DNA of 64,000 nt, taken from Certhia americana. Taxonomy: Eukaryota; Chordata; Aves; Passeriformes; Certhiidae. The translations under genes and the position numbers were made by a program. The notes under the pieces were generated by a model. That model saw only the letters and a list, made by a program, of their open reading frames with translations, ran no database searches and was not told where the DNA came from. The DNA is taken from positions 39,873,256 to 39,937,255 of the forward strand of contig CM031878.1 in NCBI GenBank assembly GCA_018697195.1, in the 5' to 3' direction. Positions 24,030 to 35,158 of this stretch are shown one piece after another; the stretch's first letter is position 1, and every line of letters starts with the position of its first letter.

Positions 24030-26570
24030 CCTTTTAATCAAAAAAACAATCAAATGGCTTGCCAATCAAATGGTAATATTTGAAAAGTTTTTCAAATCTG
24101 TTCACTTAATTAAGCTTCCTAGGTCTCCATTTTACTTTATAGGCGGTGGTTAAATTTTAAAACCCAGTACATATCTTGAACTTTCACTTCATTTAGACCC
24201 ACCGAGTGTTTAAGAATTGTAGGACTATGTCATTTAGCTGGTTTCTAGATACCTGATTTAGTCTTTTATATTAAAAAACTACCCACAGTCAAAAAGATAC
24301 AAAAGAAAAATTAATCTTTTCTGTATATCCTTGGGTCAGTATCTGTCTGCTACTATCAACCAGTGCAGCAATGTGTTAAGTCTTCCTCAAATGACTATAA
24401 GTGCCTTCTAGGAAGACAACTGGATTGCAGGAGGTTGCTCTGGAGAGGAAAGGACAAGAAATTTGAAGCTGGCACTGCAGAAATTGAAAAAGGTACTTAA
24501 TGTTTTCCATACCAAAGTGAAAAGACGTCATCATATTTTTCTGTGATGGTATAGATCTGAGGCCTCATGTCATACTATGATGAAAAGTAGTATTATTCTT
24601 CATCATAAAATCAAGAATGCAGATAGTAAGTAAATATTTTGCTGTAGCAGCAGTGTGAAAACTCATCTATTCTTGTGTTTTCTGTTTGAGTTCTGTTGTT
24701 TAGGAACCAAATAGCTAGAATGGATATTGCCATCATACCTTGAAAAGCATGTAGAGATCTGCAGTGGGGAATTGAAAAGAATAAAAGCATATTTTTAAGT
24801 ACAGAGTAACAACTTTCACTTTTTGCTTTAGCAATAGCTTTCTTTGTTTAAAATGTCATCTACTAAAGATATTTCTTCCACAATCTTAACACTGATTTCT
24901 ATGTGTATCCCTCATTAATCATTCTCCAAACATTTATTTTTAATGATCCATTTCAAAAGCTGATTGAGTTTTCAATGACATGACATGACACACTGTTTTG
25001 GGATTTTTTGTAGTGGGCTAGCTCTTTGCTAAGTATTCACGATTAAAAGAGAAGAAAAACAGCACCTTAATGATAGAACTTGTGCTAACAGCTGTTGTGT
25101 TAGTGGCTTGTAGATTTAGTTTAGATAAAACAAATGTTAAACCTTACTTTTAATAATTACTTAGGGATTTCTGGAATTTTAATTATGCCAGTTAATTAAG
25201 CAAGTTAGCTAAATTGATGAATAATGATCTATGCAAACATCATTTTACAGATGCAGTAAAAGAAGTTTAGCTGATCATGAAATATAAACAGAAAAGCTAG
25301 ATAGTATCAGTACACTTGCAAGGTAAATATTTAAAATAAAGAAAGAGAACATTTTAAAATGCAACAATGAGTAGAAATTTCAGAAGACAGACACTGAAAC
25401 TGATATTTCAACTGGGCAAAAAAATACCTTAAGTAGAAAATGTAAGTTTAATCACAGAACTAAATCAGTTATAACCACTTTGTGTCATGAGGATGAGAAA
25501 CGGAAATGATGGAGTTGGAGGTAAAAATCACATTTGATCATAACTTAAATCAACAGGAGTTTTTGTATGCACCTAAAATACAATCTAAGTTTTGAATACA
25601 AAGAATACAAGAAAATTACCTTAATAATTGAGTATAGCAACAACATATAGTTGTTCCCAACAAGAAAACCAAGCCAAAGAATGCGGCAAAATAACTGGGG
25701 CTAGAGACTGTTAAAAACTTGTCAGTGATCACCTCAGCTACTGCAATGTATAGAAAAGATCTCCAAAGTAATAAGTTTTCCTCTAACCAAGAATATTAAT
25801 GAAAACTGAGAAATATTCAGTAGACAAGGTTCACAATTGTTATAGCAGAACTTGCACCCATCATTACAGGTATCTTAATAAACCTTTTATTGCTGAAACA
25901 TCTTTTATTGCATTTGAATAGCAAGTGTAAGAGGTGAATGAGAGTGCTTTGAATCCCACATACTTTCTGAGTTGTTAGTACAGCTTCCTAAGGTACCTTT
26001 CCAGTCATGTTGATATTGCAAAAAAATTCCGGATAATAGAACAAATTTTGTTCTATTCCTCTCTTGTGTTTCCCCACCCAACTTCAGTTCCTGACACATC
26101 TCCTTCAGCTCTATTACACACGTGAAGACACACATCTCTCCAAGTGTTCTATATCTACCCAATCAATCATTTTCTTGCCTTACAGCAACACATTCAGTTC
26201 AAACTTTTTTTTTTTTTTTTTGGTCACTCAGCGAAAGTCAACACTCTAAACAAAAAAATATGCATCATTTTAATATCATGTAGGTACACAACTAAGAAGA
26301 GGCAATGGACATCTCAATATTATTATCAATCACCAGTGACAGGAGTATATAACAGCACACTCGTGTGGTCAAGAAAATAGAGAGAAAATGCTACAAAGGA
26401 ACATTTTTGTACATTGCGTAGACATACGCTTAAAAAAAGTGCAAAAGAAAGGGTTTAACTACTGCAATACACTTAACCCTTAATGGAAAACTTGGAAACA
26501 GAGGAATAGAAAGTAATTCATGCCAGAGTAAACTGATTTTTCTGCACATATTATATTATTGAATTCTTGC
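24030..26570. other. AT-rich sequence, no gene seen
   Basis: A T run of about 18 lies at 26204-26221. The minus frame at 25905-26162 (85 codons) has no recognisable domain. No repeat family is recognised. Confidence 0.6.
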
Positions 26571-27006
26571 ATCGCACCGTTGCGGCCAAGGTTATTTTCT
26601 ACATGTTATTTGGTGTTTTGCACTTCTGTTATCAGTTGGTTCATTCCATGTTCCCCTAATCCTCTCCCCGGTTGGTTCGCTCCTACATTGTATCCACCCC
26701 AGTTCTCTCCCTATATGGAAGTTCCCCTCCTCTCTTTCCAGCACCTTCAGTGTCAATCCACCTAGCCCTACCCATATTTCCAGAACCCTCCATGTCAATC
26801 CTTCTCTCGTCCAATCTTGAACACGTTCCACCCCCTGGGCGTTCCTGGGTGTCCCCCTTCCCTCGACATCCCATTGGAACATGTGACCTCTCTTCTCCTC
26901 CCCCTTTATCCCATTGGCCCCAGGGACCCTGGGGTGATCCCCTTACTCCTTCCCTGTACCCCTACCATTGGTTGAATGATTGTATCCTCCCCTTTGTGTA
27001 CCCCAC

Positions 27007-27013
27007 TATAAAA
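27007..27013 (+). promoter_or_regulatory. TATA box of the solo LTR
   Basis: TATAAAA lies downstream of three inverted CCAAT boxes and 60 bases before the polyadenylation signal, so the R region must be short. Transcription would start near 27035-27040 (inference). Confidence 0.7.
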
Positions 27014-27072
27014 TTCCATGCACAGTAGTGCTTGGGGTCACTCTCTTTGGTGTCCTCTTCAGCTGTGCCTGC

Positions 27073-27078
27073 AATAAA
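27073..27078 (+). terminator. Polyadenylation signal of the solo LTR
   Basis: AATAAA occurs in the context CTGCAATAAAGCTGCTGG, the usual R-region signal of retroviral LTRs. Confidence 0.7.
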
Positions 27079-27290
27079 GCTGCTGGAACCTCACCTTGGA
27101 GTGGCCTCCCCATTTCTCCTCTGTCTGACCTCGATGTGGTGGGTGGATTCTCTGTGATTGGCGGGTGCCTTGCTCGCCAGGTTCCACCTGAGGCACGACT
27201 ATTGCCTAGGTGGTTCCCCACTCTTGGCGTGGCAGCCCGGAGGAATCTGACCCTCAGCTAGCCGGACTCCGGCGGGCCGCATCATCGCAC

Positions 27291-29435
27291 AATTTGATAT
27301 TTCTTTTTTTTTTTTCAGCCTTTTTAACAGGAAAAGGCCAGCAAAAAGAAAAGCCAGAAATGTATGCCTGAAAGCATCTTAATAGTATAGATTCCTACTT
27401 AGTTTCACAGGAAATTATGATTTTCTATGAATAATGGAGGTCTGGAGCCAATTTCAACATAGCCAGAGTGTAAAAAAAATATATATTGAAGACAGTCTGA
27501 TCAATTTACAAAAAGAGGTCTAAGCCAGGAGCTTTGTGGCTGAAAAGGGGAATACTGTGTGATGTGGCCCTTGCATTTTGTTCCACATTTCTTCATACTC
27601 ATACAAGACAAGAAACATGGAAGAATGCATATTCTTTGATATCTGTGCCCTCTCCTTAGCAGGATGCAGCAGCACAGCTTGAGTCAGTAGCCAGAATAAG
27701 AAGATAAAAATTGCTTAGAGTTCCACAGTTCATATGTGGTCTAAGATGTTAATAGTTCCCTAATAAAAAATTTTTTGAAGCAATCTCAAAGCAACTTTCC
27801 TCCCTCGTTACATTCTTCTTTCCCTGATATGATGTCCTGGATCTTGACTATTATATAGTCTATTTTCCCCTTAGTCCTGAACTTTGAATTAATTGGAAAG
27901 GAAATTACTTCTATCCAGAGAAAGAAAAAGAACTTCTGCAGAGCATTGGGAAAATTCTTCATATTTTTTGGATACATAATACTCTTGTGACAAACAGCAC
28001 TTCTTTTCTCTCAAAAAAAAAGCCTCAGATACTTGCAGTTGGAGGAATCACCTTTCGATAAGTATAGTTTCATAATGATAGATCTAAATGTACATTTTAA
28101 GCAAATTTGCAAGAAGACAAAAACTAAAATTTAAGTTTTAGAAAATTCTTAGTGTTAAAGTCATGTTAGATGTGAACAATGTCAACTGCCTTTCAAGTAC
28201 TGGTGACAGTGAGAGTAAATTAACATGTAAGTAACTCAATAAATCTTTAAGGTTCATCCTCAAAATAGTTTGAAAGCAAGCTCAGAGGACTCCATTAAAG
28301 AGAATAACATTTAAATGTAGGAAATAAAGTGGTTCAAAGAAGAGAATATAGTAAATAAGCTTGTAAGGCTGACCTGTCCTTCTTTTCTCTCTCAAGAACC
28401 TCATTTGCCAAGAGCAAATGTTTGGTGTTCTTGCACAAAGAGTCAAAGAAAGAAGCTAAGAAGCCAAAGCTCCATAGTGAGGGAGAAGGGGAAAAAAACC
28501 ACCAAAAAAACCCAACCCAAACCAAAACAAAAAAAACCCTAAACCCAAACAAACAAACAAACCAAAAAAAAAAAAAAAACAAAAAACCCAAACCACAAAA
28601 ACTTTGAAAAATTGTGCTCTTAGGGAAAGTTTGAAATGACAGGCAAAAGAGAAAATATTTGTGGGCCATGTAAAGCCCTGTGACAGAAGAAGAAAGTGTG
28701 GACACTTTGTCTGTTGAGGAACAACAACATTAGAGAACTGGATTTCCTGGTGGGACAGGACTCTTCAGCATGTAAGGACAGTGATTATGGACAATAAATG
28801 CAAATAAAAAATGTCCTCATAATCTGTGCAAAGTGCTCAGCCAGCGTCTTGCAGACACAGGGAGCACAGGAGGCTAATGAAGATAGCATAAATTAGTGGG
28901 TAGAAATTACTGAAAAATGTGTGAGGAGTTTAGATGGAGAAAGAGAATCCAAATGTATTTTCTGATTATGGAGCTTGAAGGTGTGGTGGATTACTGCTAA
29001 TGTTTCTGGGTACTTTGATAGAACTAGCACTGAACCAGATGGGCACAGATAGCTTAGTTCTCCACTTTCTTTAGTGCACTTTTTTCTTAGTACACTTTTC
29101 CACTTTTGGGGTAGAAGCTGAAGAGTCTAACCTTGTTGTGGCCACTCTGCCTAGAACTACCTCCCCATGCCTTCACACAGGCTTTACAAGGCACATCAAG
29201 TGATGACCAACACAAATTGTACTGCTGCTCTAAGCTCTGTTGTTTGATCAGGTTTGCCACCTTTCAGCAGGCCAGCTGAAGGCGAGACCCATGATAACCT
29301 GCAGGCCTCAAAAAAGGGAGCATGTGGTACCTGAAATGCGTAAACAGCATCTGCCACGATCAACACGGATCATCAAAGGAACAATATGGATCATCGAAGT
29401 TCTCCTAGCCCTTCACAAGATAACTCAAGGAGTCC
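27291..29435. other. AT-rich sequence with an A/C-rich patch, no gene seen
   Basis: A low-complexity AAAC-type patch at 28490-28600 generates an artificial lysine-rich frame on plus and a phenylalanine-rich one on minus. A T run lies at 27303-27315. The sequence at 29240-29440 is less AT-rich but was not recognised as any family. Confidence 0.55.
28490..28600. repeat. A-rich / (AAAC)n low-complexity tract
   Basis: Irregular A runs interrupted by CCC and CAAA units. It includes AAACAAACAAACAAAC near 28546. Confidence 0.85.
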
Positions 29436-29439
29436 CACC

Positions 29440-29700
29440 TTGTGACTGAGAGTGTTATCCAAATTCTCCTCAAAGTCATTTCAGGCTGGTGCTATGACCA
29501 TTTCCCTAGTGAGCGTAGGGAACTAGTGTTCCAGTGCCAGACCACTTCACCCTGGGTGAGGAACCTTTTCCTAATACACAACCTAAAGATCCCCTGACAC
29601 AACTTCAGGACATTCCCTCAGGTTCTGTCACTGAGCACCTCATACAGAAGCTATAGGCTTATCTCCCCTCATCCTCATCTTCTCCTATACCACCTTGCCC
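29440..29700 (-). mobile_element. CR1 LINE 3' fragment, degenerate
   Basis: The plus strand reads antisense CR1: CCCTAGTGAGCGTAGGGAAC (29502), CCTGGGTGAGGAACCTTTTC (29551), CATTCCCTCAGGTTCTGTCAC (29611) and CTTATCTCCCCTCATCCTC (29658). Both ends are approximate and no terminal octamer is seen. Confidence 0.65.
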
Positions 29701-32153
29701 CTCTTCTCTGGGTATGACATGCCCCAGTAGTCAAGTTGCAGATGAATAAAAATAATCTGGTTTTGGTGGACAGTATATTCTGTATAGGATATTGCCCCCT
29801 ATGACTTCAAATGTACTTCTTCCCCTCCCCTTCCATCTTTCCACAAAACAGTAAAATATATCAACCAGAGATCGCTGGTGCAAATGGTATCTGACTTCAT
29901 TGAAGAGATGATGACATCTAGAGCTAGTCTCTCTTATTTGACATGCTTTCAAAGTAATAAAATACCCTACATTCTCTCTTTGATACAGTCTGATACTATG
30001 AAAGCATGATTCCCAAATGCCATAGCAGTTTTGAACTTAGATACATGTTTTGAGTGAGAAGAAGCTGTTATGAGTCTGGATGAATGCCCTGCTTTATCTA
30101 GCTTATATATATTTTGCAATTTGTTTGAGTTTTGGAGGGTGGTTTCTTCCATCTTCTGCCTCCCCTCAGCATTCATCCCATGGGATTTATTTGGTACTTA
30201 GGAAGACTTTTAAGCAATTTACCCAATATTAATCTAAAGGATTCAAATTATTGAAACCCATTCCATTCCTAATGAAAGCTATTCATTTGTTAATAAATTA
30301 AAAGTTTGCAGTCTATTTCTACAAACAGGTCTATTTTTTTTCTCTCAAAAATGGATCCTGTTTGGTTTGGCTTGTTTGGGTATTTTTTCTATAGGATGAA
30401 AGTAGTCTTTAAACTGAAAAAACTCTTCTTCATGTACTTATGCAGTGATCAATATCAAGTAACATTTTAACTTACTTTTTGGTAAACAAAATTAATTGAG
30501 GTATCTTTAGTCTCTCATTATAAGACACTTTTTCCTGACCTGAAATCATTATTGTAACTCTGTTCTGAATCCTTTATTTTGCTATCACTCTTTTTTAAAG
30601 ATGGTGCAATTTGTGGCAAGGATCTCATTATTCTGATATGTATGGCAATTTTTCCTTTTACTCAATATTATTTTTTCTATATTATTGCACAGTTCCTTCT
30701 TGTAGCAGAAATCAGCCAGAGATCTGAAGAGTGCAGAAACTAGCTCCTCTCTGACATAAACAGCACCTCTGCCCCATCTAAAAAACCCTGATTTGTTATT
30801 TTGAGGCTAAATGGTTTAGTTCTTTTTAGTTAAAAAAAACCTGCAATAAATATAGAAGTAGGAAAACAAGTAGAAGATGTCAAGTCTCTCTACCTTTCTA
30901 CTTCTGAAAACACTACCTGACTGAAGTAAAAACATTATTCTTTTAACACATAGGCATTTCAATCTTCTCTTAAAAAGATATACTAAAATTTTAAATTACA
31001 TTCCTTTCATCTACCTTTACTCTTATCAAAGTACTGTACTCTCATCACAGCAGCAGTGCATGGACAGCAGAAATTTTGAACATGTAAAGGTCACTTTCAA
31101 AGTCACTTTCAGATTTTCTGTGTCATTGCAGAAAAATGAGTGAAACATCATTAGCAAAATATGGCAAAGGAGCATGGTGACCAAATTGAAGTGCTTTCCT
31201 TGGGCAACAGTCCATACACTGGCAAGAAACATTTAACAGCTTTTGTGCAAAGAGAACTAAACTGAGATTTTTTTGCTTTATATCAAGAATGTCAAAAAGA
31301 TTAAAAACCTGATTTGACCCAAGACCTTGAGCAAAAAAAGAGTCTCATTTATTCTTTCTTGTCTGGTGTCTCTCTGCTCTTATGTTCTGCCTTTGGGCAC
31401 TGAGCAAAAATAAAAGAGATTTGTTCACCTGTGTGTCAGTGCTGACACACAGATGACAAGACTGAGAAAACCATGACCAGAGAGCACACAATATCTGGAT
31501 TGTTTCTTCTTTAAAGCCTCACATGGCTTTCACCAAGGAATGTAGGACATGGCATCTTGGCAAAAATCCTAGGACGATATCTACAATGGGTTTTAAAATT
31601 TAGTTGTTTGCTACTTTAGTTTTTAGGAAGCAAAACAGCTTTCACTTACTGTTGTGGCTAAAACTCTTCTGTATGACCTGAGCTTTTTCCTGAGAAGGAG
31701 CCCAGGTTTGCAAAAGCTTTCTACTGCTAGATAGATAAACTGTAATTATACAAGATAATATAATCAATGTAGTCTCACTTCACAATAAGCTTCAGATTTT
31801 TCACAAGGATATTCAGACCTTTCAGGCAATTAAAAGGCAGAAATGTTCAGACAGCTGAGACAGATAAGCTGCAAACATATTTATTTGTGTTTTAGAAAAG
31901 GACATTGATAGCCTGCCTGAAAGGTGAGAAAATATGTTTCGCCACCTAAGTGACTATCTCACTACACTTTTGTGAGCCATTTACCCTTTGGATTGTATTT
32001 ATAGTTAATACCATTTCAGTGGGGAAATCATAAGTCCTTCTTGGACCTTGACCGTCTCAGCATGTGTCCAGCTCCAACTATCATGAGATCCCAGTGTAAT
32101 TTACAATTTTTCATGGAAATTCTATAAAATATGTCAGAGATATTTATATAGAT

Positions 32154-32155
<2 letters not shown>
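29701..32155. other. AT-rich sequence, no gene seen
   Basis: Short frames without recognisable domains. An inverted repeat lies at 31429-31452. No repeat family is recognised. Confidence 0.6.

Positions 32156-32203
<48 letters not shown>
32156..32203. repeat. (CA)n microsatellite
   Basis: About 23-24 uninterrupted CA units, ending in CCCACCCC. Confidence 0.95.
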
Positions 32204-32205
<2 letters not shown>

Positions 32206-32254
32206 ACCCCTCTGTAAATCTAAAGAAGATTGTATTGTTGGACTTTTATTTTAA

Positions 32255-32345
32255 TTATTGTATATATTTTTATACAATATATATGTATATATTTCTAGAT
32301 ATATGTATATATTTCTAGATACATTAAATATCTATATATTTCTAC
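32255..32345. repeat. AT-rich simple repeat with a 20-bp duplicated unit
   Basis: TATATGTATATATTTCTAGA occurs twice in tandem near 32280-32320, inside a longer TA-rich stretch. Confidence 0.75.
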
Positions 32346-33461
32346 TTTCTAATTACATACAAAACCAGAAATATATCTATCTGTAATATATAATAGATAC
32401 TTCTAGAAATCATAAAATGATAACTAATAACAGGACAACAATAAAATGAGACAAAATTCTGAAGTCCTAACATTTTAAGGTATTTTTCGATTTTGCAGCA
32501 TATAATGCAATACACGAGAATTCATAATTGCTTCTGTATCATTAGAATATAAATTCCTTTATTTAAAAGAATGCAAATAAATTGATAAAAGTAAATATTT
32601 TGATGAATCTTATATTGTTTCTTTATTTCATTGAGCTTACTTCAGCCTCTTAATGATGAAAAGCTTATCCCTGAGAGGAGGCCCTGAAAGAGGAATGATT
32701 GACTGCAGATAACTCCATATGCTAGGAGAAGGGACAATAAACATACTTAGCAAAAAACACTGTGCTCCCCAAAAGATTTACCACAACAATAGTGTTATGC
32801 TGTAAGAGGGAAGATCTGTGAGACAGTAGTGGTTTTATCTTCTTATCACTTCATCTTGTGGGGGCAAATGCAAGAACTTGAAGAGCACAAGTAACTCTGA
32901 AAACACTAACAAATATGGAAGCTTCCATAAGCCACCAGGAGAGAAACTTTAGATAAGCACAGATGGTTAAAAAGAAGGCTCTAATTCCAGTCCTAAAAGG
33001 GATGAAGGAGGCATTTCTTTTAAAATTGTGTCATAACAGCAAGGTAAAATGAGATGAAGACAGAAAACATGGAATCACTTCATGAGTATTTCAGTGAGTT
33101 TTTTATCATTTATGAACGAACTGCAGGTTTTACAATTTGCTTGAAAACTGTTGCACAACACTTCAGTTTTCTAAATAAAATTTCAGGTTGCATTTCATGG
33201 ATTTCTTACAAAGCATTTTATGCTCAGAATGACAAACATTAACTAATCTTCTTAGATATTTTATGAGAAATTGCTGTGTCAGTTCAAGTAAGCAGAAATT
33301 CAGTCTTTGGTTTCAATTGAGAGTGGACAAACCTTTTATTATTTCAAGGTATAAAAGAAGCAGCACAGTCCCTGAAAATTAGTAGAAACAAAATACCTCC
33401 TAATAGACCATTATTAAGGTTCAGCTTCTTAATTGACTAGAGTATCTCAAGTACAAGCTCA

Positions 33462-33547
33462 ATTGATACTATAAAAGTATGAAGACACATTAAAAAAGTA
33501 ACAAATTGATAGTATAAAAGGATGAAGACACATTTAAAAAGTAACAG
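33462..33547. repeat. 43-bp tandem duplication
   Basis: Two adjacent copies share AATTGATA, TATAAAAG, ATGAAGACACATT and AAAAAGTAAC with a few mismatches between them. The junction is at about 33504/33505. Confidence 0.85.
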
Positions 33548-35126
33548 TAAAATACAGGAATGACATTAAGTAATTTGAAGAAGGTTTGGAAATCACCATG
33601 GATGAGGCAAAATGCTAGAAAGACAAGGCTATTTGACATAGTGCAGGAGAGACTATTCTTTCATCTCCTATCAAAGGTGAAAAAAAAAAAAAAAAAGAGA
33701 GGTTCTATTTTAATTCCCCTTTATATGAACAAACATTAAAAGGTCATGAGGTGCAGGTATAAAGAGAACTCATACATGAAATTGCAGCAAACAATATAAA
33801 TTTCTAAAAATAAAATAACCTAAAAAAAGGATGAAAATTCTTTATAAATCATTTCATTATAATAAAGGAATTTCTGCCATTTACCTTTGCTTTGTAAAAG
33901 CAAAGGAAATTCGGATTTGAGGGGGAGAGAAAAATACTGATTCAAGATTCATTTGCAAGTCTTATTGCTTGCCACATCAGACAAGACATTAAGTTCCTAG
34001 TTACACTCATAATAAGTAAAATTAAAGCATAATCAAATGAAGTAAAATTTTCATAATTTCATTACCTTATAGAATTTTGTGGAAGGCATATGCTGATAGC
34101 TTAAACATTTGATCTTGTCTATAGTAACAAATGCAGTTGTAATCTCATATATTTCCATGTAATTCTGATTTCCATTAGATCATTAGGGAACTCTGTGAAG
34201 TGTAGTGCTCCATCACATGAATGTTTTCTTCAGTACCAATCTATTGTTACATGGGACTTTGTTACAGAAATCCAGCAAAGACTTGAACAGAAGGCTCCAA
34301 ACATAAAAATAATCGTCCTCAGAAATGCATATTACATACAGGTATATATGCATTATGCAATACATAATTATAAATAAATTGGAGGTGAGAAATTGTATGA
34401 TACTTTAAAGAATGTATTGTTTACACTTTCCACCCACCCCCTATATATGCACACATGCACGTTTACACAAATTGGGAGAGCTATTGTTTGTGAATGCAAC
34501 TTATTGGGAAAACAGAAAAAAAAATGTGTTACTGACAGATGCCACCACCAAAACTGGAAAGCAGGATTTAGCACAAATTATCAGATTTTCTCAAACACAG
34601 GCAAGCTTCTGGGCTTATTCCAGACTCTTTTTCAAAATACTTTTTTCCATTTCTTTCTGCATATGAACTTTTTAATGTTTTTTTCTGTTTAGATATTCAA
34701 ATGCATACATCTTAACCTTGGTTGGCCCAGTGTCATTTCAAGGACTGTCTCATTAAGGATATACCTGCTCTCACATTGCAGATTCTCGCATACTGAATGC
34801 TCATCTATATGAGTATAATCTATATGAGTATATCTTCCTGTGTTAGCACATTAACGTGACTGAATACCCACAGTACCTTTGGTGTATTAAAAAGAGACTT
34901 TGAATACCATAAAGGAGGAATGGTGATAGTTTTTTCAGTAGCCTTTGAGGAAGTAATTTTTTTTCCAGATCAGAGTTTTCCTCCTTGGGAAGTCAGGAGG
35001 AAAATATAATGAAGCACTTCAAAAGGCAACAGTCCCTTTAAGTAGTGTAGGAATCAAGATGATACCACATACTATCTCAGGAAAATTGATGATTTCCTTA
35101 GAAGCAATATAATGTCTGGAAAGAAA

Positions 35127-35158
35127 GGATGTCTGGAAAGAAAACATTCCAGACATCC
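35127..35158. repeat. 12-bp perfect inverted repeat
   Basis: Arms GGATGTCTGGAA (35127-35138) and TTCCAGACATCC (35147-35158) are separated by 8 bases. The left arm is also part of a direct repeat, ATGTCTGGAAAGAAA, starting at 35112 and 35129. Confidence 0.85.

Larger units (their letters stand above)
26578..27284 (+). mobile_element. Well-preserved GC-rich solo LTR of an ERV
   Basis: A 707-bp GC-rich block stands out sharply from its AT-rich surroundings. It is flanked by a perfect 6-bp repeat TCGCAC (26572-26577 and 27285-27290). Its ends carry the inverted repeat TGCGGCC / GGCCGCA, and it ends CA. The first base is C where T is expected. U3 holds three ATTGG (inverted CCAAT) boxes at 26873, 26913 and 26967 and a 42-bp imperfect tandem repeat (26735-26818). 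A TATAAAA box and an AATAAA signal follow. CpGs are retained, which suggests a recent insertion. Frames across it (26559-27261) are not genes. Confidence 0.85.

Noticed and set aside
26559..27261. Overlapping frames of 60-118 codons on both strands
   Set aside because: They fall in the GC-rich solo LTR, where stop codons are rare. The block has TG..CA-like ends and a target duplication, so it is an LTR and not a gene.
28535..28545. Telomere-like CCCTAAACCC
   Set aside because: A single occurrence inside an irregular A/C-rich tract, not a repeat array.
28334..28705. Phenylalanine/tryptophan-rich frame on minus and lysine-rich frame on plus
   Set aside because: Produced by the A-rich low-complexity tract at 28490-28600.
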